Positions 5,857 through 9,051 of a stretch of DNA of 9,051 nucleotides are shown here, piece after piece. A program made the position numbers and the translations under genes. Positions within the stretch are counted from its first letter, which is position 1, and the number at the start of each line of letters is the position of its first letter. The notes under the pieces were generated by a model that saw only the letters and a list, made by a program, of their open reading frames with translations, searched no databases and was not told where the DNA came from. This stretch comes from Candidatus Aenigmatarchaeota archaeon (GTDB lineage Archaea; Aenigmatarchaeota; Aenigmatarchaeia; QMZP01; JACQNV01): the NCBI GenBank assembly GCA_016202865.1, contig JACQNV010000034.1:1-9051 (forward strand), read 5' to 3'.

Positions 5857-6834
5857 ATGCCTCTAAACTTTGTCACGATTTCAGGCAGCTTCCAAAAGTT
5901 TCCAGACGAATTGGCCAGAGATATGAAAGCTTTTACAGGCCATGATATCACAGTTCTCTCGCCAGAAAGCCCAACAATAGTATCCTGTATCGACGGTTTT
6001 GTCTCTCTAAAAGGAGATCCTGTACCAAGGATTGATCTTGTTTCGAAAACAGTCATTGTTAATGCAATGAAAACTGTAAATGATGGGCATCTGCAAGCGA
6101 TATTACAATCCGACGCCTTGTGGCTCATGGTTCCAGACGGTTACTGTGGACCATCAATGTCACTTGAAATGGGCTGGGCCTTGGCTCATCGTGTCCCAGT
6201 GTTCTACGATGGAAAATATTCAGCTGATATAAGGGAACCTGTAGTCAGAATGTATGCGCGCCCTATAAAGGGGATTAGCGATCTTGTTCGCAATTTTGAT
6301 TCAATACTAGGTGTGCATCCAACAATTTCAGAATATTGGATGGGGCGCGTTTTATCTCCAAGCGTTTTGCAATCTCCAGATATACAATTCAATGCAAATG
6401 TCGCTGTTGGATCAGTTATAGTTGATTTCAGCGACAAAAGATATAGATCTGGCCAGCCCAGAGATGTGCTTGCTGTCAGGACCTACAAATACGGTGATGT
6501 ATTTTCTATTGTTGGAGATAGAATGGAAAGGGGTGAAAACCTAATCGCAGCCTTTCCGCGCGCTACACGCGAACAAACCGGTCAGGAATGTGAAATAGGT
6601 GACGATGTTTGCGCTTTTGATGAGGTTCCAGATTCTGGATATTACAAACCCGGACCATCGCGCCTCCTTGTTGACAAAGTGATTAAACTTGGAAGCAGGA
6701 GAATAACCCTCGATTACCGGGCACAAGAAGAAGTGTGGGCTCCACCAGATGTGCTGCTAAGAGATTTGCCTATAGAACCCAATGCCAGAAAAGCGCTTCA
6801 GTTATATATGAAACATAGATGCTTGTATGGATAA
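5857..6834 (+). CDS. Nucleoside 2-deoxyribosyltransferase-like domain fused to a degenerate Nudix domain
   Basis: A 325-residue soluble protein with two recognisable parts. Residues 1-150 resemble nucleoside 2-deoxyribosyltransferases: a strand with VTISGSF at the N-terminus, then ILQSDALWLMVPDGYCGPS and MSLEMGWALAHRVPVFYDGK (85-120), where Glu104 sits in the nucleophile position. These enzymes exchange or hydrolyse the N-glycosidic bond of deoxynucleosides. Residues 185-320 resemble a Nudix domain: VLAVRTYKYGDVFSIVGDRMERGEN followed by LIAAFPRATREQTG. Aligned to the Nudix box (GX5EX7REUXEEXGU), the GE is kept (Gly226, Glu227), but the starting Gly is Asp221, the RE glutamate is Ala236, and the EE pair is Glu239-Gln240. 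Two of the usual catalytic or metal-binding glutamates are thus missing, so the domain may bind rather than hydrolyse its ligand. It ends three bases before the stop of a convergent gene. Confidence 0.78.
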   Translation: MPLNFVTISGSFQKFPDELARDMKAFTGHDITVLSPESPTIVSCIDGFVSLKGDPVPRIDLVSKTVIVNAMKTVNDGHLQAILQSDALWLMVPDGYCGPSMSLEMGWALAHRVPVFYDGKYSADIREPVVRMYARPIKGISDLVRNFDSILGVHPTISEYWMGRVLSPSVLQSPDIQFNANVAVGSVIVDFSDKRYRSGQPRDVLAVRTYKYGDVFSIVGDRMERGENLIAAFPRATREQTGQECEIGDDVCAFDEVPDSGYYKPGPSRLLVDKVIKLGSRRITLDYRAQEEVWAPPDVLLRDLPIEPNARKALQLYMKHRCLYG

Positions 6835-6837
6835 AGA

Positions 6838-7263
6838 TTATAGGAGTTCAACATCCTTCCCAACGATCTCCATCTCACCTTTGTAGCCTTCTACAGAACC
6901 TTCAACCACAATTTTTAGGCCATCCTTTATTTTCTCCAAATCAAAGCCTTTCAAAACCAACCTATCCAAAACATTTTTCCACAAGACGATTTTTATACTC
7001 CCTGCCTCACCCTGTAACTTAAAAAATATATTGCCTTCAGATTGTCTCAGCTCGCTTATTATGCCATTAACTTCCACGAACTTCCCAATAGAATCAGTAG
7101 AAATCTCGCTTATCGCCTTTTTCTCAGGAACCAAAGTCCCCACAACAAAATATAGAGCAACTAAACCAATTAGAGTTCCAACCAAAGAAATTTTCAACAG
7201 CCCCCTTTCAGACAATTCCTTATATTGATTTGTTAAATTGGTATATAAACTTATTTTATCCAT
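6838..7263 (-). CDS. Membrane-anchored OB-fold protein
   Basis: A 141-residue protein with a short charged N-terminus (1-21), one membrane segment of about 22 residues (22-43, ISLVGTLIGLVALYFVVGTL), and a C-terminal OB-fold-like domain (57-141). The latter begins DSIGKFVEVNGIISELRQSEGN, continues with IFFKLQGEAGSIKIVLWKNV, and closes with LKIVVEGSVEGYKGEMEIVGKDVEL. These match the strand order of nucleic-acid-binding OB folds (tRNA-anticodon/helicase-type and RecJ-associated). With Lys24 before the helix and Glu47-Lys48-Lys49 after it, topology is uncertain, but the OB domain probably faces outward. Similar small single-pass OB proteins are known in archaea without a clear role. It converges on the upstream fusion gene with three bases between them, and diverges from the cysteine microprotein gene. 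Confidence 0.8.
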   Translation of the reverse strand: MDKISLYTNLTNQYKELSERGLLKISLVGTLIGLVALYFVVGTLVPEKKAISEISTDSIGKFVEVNGIISELRQSEGNIFFKLQGEAGSIKIVLWKNVLDRLVLKGFDLEKIKDGLKIVVEGSVEGYKGEMEIVGKDVELL

Positions 7264-7284
7264 GCGAGGCTATTTACACATTCT

Positions 7285-7304
7285 AATATTCTAATAAGAA
7301 TATT
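7285..7304. promoter_or_regulatory. Inverted repeat in the divergent region upstream of the OB-fold gene
   Basis: AATATTC-TAATAA-GAATATT is a perfect 7-base inverted repeat 22 bases upstream of the OB-fold start codon. It overlaps where that gene's minus-strand TATA box should lie. It could serve as promoter plus operator, but the region is so AT-rich that chance is a real alternative. Confidence 0.3.
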
Positions 7305-7361
7305 TTTGTCAGGAAATATTATTAGGCTAAAACATCCCAATTAATATAAGAGGCTATTTGT

Positions 7362-7487
7362 ATGTGCAGTTGTAATGTCTGCGGATTTGGCAACCAGCTA
7401 TCAATCTTTGATGTGGACAGAATATGCGATGATTGCTGGGATAAACTCAATAACTGGTTTACTGAAAAGAATGCTGAGAGCTGGTAA
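7362..7487 (+). CDS. 41-residue cysteine-rich (zinc-ribbon-like) microprotein
   Basis: A short open frame, ATG at 7362 to TAA at 7487. It starts MCSCNVCGFGNQLSIFDVD and continues with RICDDCWDKLNNW. Cys2, Cys4 and Cys7 form a CxCxxC cluster and Cys22 and Cys25 form a CxxC knuckle 14 residues later, the spacing expected of a small zinc ribbon. Cys codons are rare in this window, so five in 41 codons is not what noncoding AT-rich DNA gives. A Shine-Dalgarno-like GAGG at 7350-7353 lies eight bases before the ATG. A competing frame in the same place (from 7375) encodes no recognisable motif and overlaps the next gene. The gene lies 48 bases upstream of the CutA-like gene, which has its own TATA box. 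Function unknown; metal or nucleic-acid binding is inferred from the cysteines only. Confidence 0.65.
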   Translation: MCSCNVCGFGNQLSIFDVDRICDDCWDKLNNWFTEKNAESW

Positions 7488-7505
7488 TTCATCTCAGCCA
7501 CATCC

Positions 7506-7515
7506 TTTTATAAAT
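7506..7515 (+). promoter_or_regulatory. TATA box of the CutA-like gene
   Basis: TTTTATAAAT is centred about 26 bases before the ATG at 7536. This predicts a leaderless transcript and supports that start codon over the in-frame ATG at 7548. It lies within the 48-base gap after the microprotein stop. Confidence 0.5.
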
Positions 7516-7535
7516 CTTTTTTTCTACTCTGAGTT

Positions 7536-8276
7536 ATGGATGACAGGATGGATAGATATGATGCTTCATTATCCAAGCGTATAGAAGAAGCCAGAAGTAG
7601 GATAAATTTCCAACAAAAACTTGATGGCGCAGAGCCTGTATACAGATTGGAAGTCCCATTTGATGACAAGGACTATTTGAAAAAGCTTGGGGAAGAGGCA
7701 ATCCAAGACGGATTGGTGACTGGTTATACAATAGAAACAGCAGAAACAGCCTTTAGATGGAATGGCTCAATAAAAGAAGGGGAACTCTTTGTTTTGAGGG
7801 CAACAGTTCCCAATGTTGGGAAAGCAAAATTAAGATACATATACCAATTTTTCTATGACGGCATTGGCGAAATGTGGATTGTCCCAGTGGTCTATATTGA
7901 CAGTGCAATATCAACTAACCAGGAATTTGCAGCATGGATGAAGCAACAGTCTAAGGAAAATCCAGTTGTTATAGAAAAGGTAGATAATATGAGATGGAAA
8001 TATCTCAGAAACACAACATACATCAACCTTTTTGGCGGAGGTTTTGAAGAAGACGAAGAGGAAAATCATATTTTAACACTAGTTGCCCCTCGCCGGCACG
8101 GCATAATAGATGTGGAGCAAACAAAGGCCGTTTTTAAATCCCCCACAACAGAAACAGAAGCCCTCAAAGATTTGTACCATGCTATCCAAGAAACGAGAGG
8201 TTTAGGTAGGGTTGACAGGGAAACACTGAAAAGAGGCAAAGAAATGTTATCAATGGTAATTCCAGAAGACTGGTAG
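7536..8276 (+). CDS. CutA-like domain protein with C-terminal extension
   Basis: A 246-residue soluble protein. Residues 35-138 follow the pattern of CutA-family ferredoxin-like domains: VYRLEVPFDDKDYLKKLGEEAIQ as the first strand and helix, then ETAETAFRWNGSIKEGELFVLRATV, which parallels the CutA stretch around its aromatic-Trp-x-Gly segment. The end, VPVVYIDSAISTNQEFAAWMKQQ, parallels the CutA closing strand with its terminal (Y/F)xxW helix. CutA proteins are trimeric and linked to divalent-metal tolerance or signalling. Ordinary CutA is about 100-115 residues. This protein adds a charged N-terminal helix (1-30) and about 108 further residues, including an acidic patch FEEDEEEN (170-177) and a helical C-terminus, which I do not recognise. 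The metal role is not supported by visible ligands. It meets the convergent phosphodiesterase gene with no bases between them. Confidence 0.6.
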   Translation: MDDRMDRYDASLSKRIEEARSRINFQQKLDGAEPVYRLEVPFDDKDYLKKLGEEAIQDGLVTGYTIETAETAFRWNGSIKEGELFVLRATVPNVGKAKLRYIYQFFYDGIGEMWIVPVVYIDSAISTNQEFAAWMKQQSKENPVVIEKVDNMRWKYLRNTTYINLFGGGFEEDEEENHILTLVAPRRHGIIDVEQTKAVFKSPTTETEALKDLYHAIQETRGLGRVDRETLKRGKEMLSMVIPEDW

Positions 8277-8828
8277 TTACCTTAACTTAAACACAGCTTC
8301 ATCTTTGTAAGTGGGTCCTTTAGGACTAAGCACGCTCTGCTTCAACTTTATCTCATCCACAACAAAACTTCCTATCTTCACGCCATTAAACCTCTTCAAC
8401 TGCTCCAGAAGCTTTGTCTTATCCTTAACAAAACTAACCCTCCCAATTGTAAGATGTGGGCTCGGCTCAAAATCCTCTTTTTTTATATAACTCAACTTCT
8501 TGTCCACAACCCCCGCAAGCTTAACAAATTCCTCTTTCCCTTTGTCCATGCCAAGCCACAAGACCCTTACATAATTTCCAGAACCAAAATAACCAAGATT
8601 GCAAATAGAAGCAGTAAATTTTTCGAAACCTCTGCTAGTAATAGATAAAAGGTTTTTTACCTCCTCGAAATTGTCTTCCTCAACATCTCCCAAAAACTTC
8701 AGTGTGTAATGCAAATTTTTCGGCTCCATGAACCTGATCTCAGCATTCTTGCTCCCAATCTGCTCCTGTATATCAGCAATTTTTTTCCTAAATCCTTCTG
8801 GTATATCCACTCCAACAAAAAGTCTCAT
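8277..8828 (-). CDS. thpR: RNA 2',3'-cyclic phosphodiesterase (LigT/ThpR family)
   Basis: A 183-residue member of the 2H phosphoesterase superfamily. It opens with MRLFVGVDIPEGFRKKI, characteristic of the family. Its two HxT motifs are intact: HYTLKFLGDV (His40, Thr42) and PHLTIGRV (His125, Thr127). Family members hydrolyse 2',3'-cyclic phosphates on RNA to 2'-phosphates and may ligate tRNA halves in reverse. The length matches the usual 175-190 residues. The frame is open a further 28 codons upstream to 8912, but that extension (MCEEKINTVIRF...) has no counterpart in the family. The ATG at 8828 also sits at leaderless distance from a TATA box at 8846-8854, so I use it. Its stop codon directly abuts that of the CutA-like gene. 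Confidence 0.94.
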   Translation of the reverse strand: MRLFVGVDIPEGFRKKIADIQEQIGSKNAEIRFMEPKNLHYTLKFLGDVEEDNFEEVKNLLSITSRGFEKFTASICNLGYFGSGNYVRVLWLGMDKGKEEFVKLAGVVDKKLSYIKKEDFEPSPHLTIGRVSFVKDKTKLLEQLKRFNGVKIGSFVVDEIKLKQSVLSPKGPTYKDEAVFKLR

Positions 8829-8845
8829 AGAAATGATTAGTTCTC

Positions 8846-8872
8846 TATAATAAATATTACTGACAAGTGTCA
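8846..8872 (-). promoter_or_regulatory. TATA box and adjacent palindrome upstream of thpR
   Basis: On the minus strand TTTATTATA (plus-strand 8846-8854) is centred some 22-26 bases before the thpR start. Directly upstream lies the inverted repeat TGACA-AG-TGTCA (8861-8872), where a regulator or the BRE-contacting machinery could bind. Confidence 0.4.
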
Positions 8873-8928
8873 AACAAAACCGTATAACAGTGTTTATTTT
8901 TTCTTCACACAATCTTCACGACACCAAG

Positions 8929-8938
8929 ATATATAAAT
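8929..8938 (+). promoter_or_regulatory. Strong TATA box
   Basis: ATATATAAAT, inside AAGATATATAAATC, is the best archaeal TATA match in the window. It predicts a transcription start near 8960 on the plus strand. Downstream is a hairpin at 8965-8985 (CTGGAAAC/GTTCCCAG with one mismatch, loop CTACA) and a T6 run at 9011-9016. It could drive a short RNA or the gene beginning at 9023. Confidence 0.5.
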
Positions 8939-9022
8939 CAGAAAACTTTACATTGTATTACCATCTGGAAACCTACAGTTCCCAGCCCTCCCTTATACTT
9001 ACACAAAATATTTTTTGATCTT

Positions 9023-9051
9023 ATGTTGAGTAGCCAAAATCCCTATGAGAA
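9023..9051 (+). CDS. Probable start of a gene leaving the window
   Basis: ATG at 9023 opens a frame reading MLSSQNPYE that stays open to the window end. TTATACTT at 8993-9000 lies about 27 bases upstream, the leaderless distance seen for other genes here. Nine codons are too few to identify a product. Confidence 0.35.

Noticed and set aside
7375..7584. A 69-codon plus-strand frame across the gap before the CutA-like gene
   Set aside because: It encodes no recognisable motif and overlaps the CutA-like start by 49 bases. The frame from 7362 has an ordered set of five cysteines and a ribosome binding site.
8829..8912. 28-codon upstream extension of the ThpR-like gene
   Set aside because: The family starts at the MRLFVGVDIP strand. 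The extension covers the TATA box and palindrome and looks noncoding.
1..9051. tRNA, rRNA, CRISPR array, insertion sequence or intein
   Set aside because: No cloverleaf with a GGTTCRAAT-type loop, no regularly spaced repeats, no transposase or terminal inverted repeats, and no intein splice motifs were seen.

Overview
The window looks like chromosomal DNA from an archaeon. The firmest evidence is an archaeal-type DnaG primase (3859-5148), supported by a LigT/ThpR-type RNA 2',3'-cyclic phosphodiesterase and a membrane-anchored OB-fold protein. Several genes have an AT-rich TATA-like box about 22-27 bases before the start codon and no Shine-Dalgarno sequence, which is the archaeal leaderless pattern. 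Short genes, tight packing, AGA/AGG arginine codons and ATA isoleucine codons would fit a small-genome (DPANN-like) lineage, but that placement is inference.

Layout. (1) 1-1136: a minimal nucleotidyltransferase fused to an N-terminal winged helix, overlapping a HEPN-family gene; this is an MNT/HEPN toxin-antitoxin-like pair behind a palindromic site. (2) 1174-3513, minus strand: a two-gene unit made of a soluble TraB/EreA-ChaN-like protein followed by a 539-residue protein I cannot assign, whose C-terminal part looks like a decayed two-motif LAGLIDADG fold. (3) 3514-3858: a 345-base divergent intergenic region with two inverted-repeat operator candidates and a series of stem-loops that could be a structured dnaG leader or a separate small RNA. 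(4) 3859-6834, plus strand: dnaG, an HD-domain phosphohydrolase, and a nucleoside 2-deoxyribosyltransferase-like domain fused to a Nudix domain with a damaged catalytic box. (5) 6838-7263, minus: the membrane OB-fold protein. (6) 7362-8276, plus: a 41-residue cysteine-rich microprotein and a CutA-like protein with an extra C-terminal region. (7) 8277-8828, minus: the ThpR-like phosphodiesterase, abutting the CutA-like gene with no spacer. (8) 8829-9051: promoter-rich DNA with a strong TATA box, a hairpin, and the probable first codons of a gene leaving the window.

How the genes fit together. DnaG, the phosphodiesterase and the OB-fold protein have nucleic-acid roles. The HD protein and the deoxyribosyltransferase-Nudix fusion suggest nucleotide handling, but each appears to have its own promoter, so they need not be one pathway. 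The left third (MNT/HEPN plus the TraB-like/539-residue unit) has an accessory character. The least explained items are the 539-residue protein with its partner, the dnaG leader, the deoxyribosyltransferase-pseudoNudix fusion and the cysteine microprotein.
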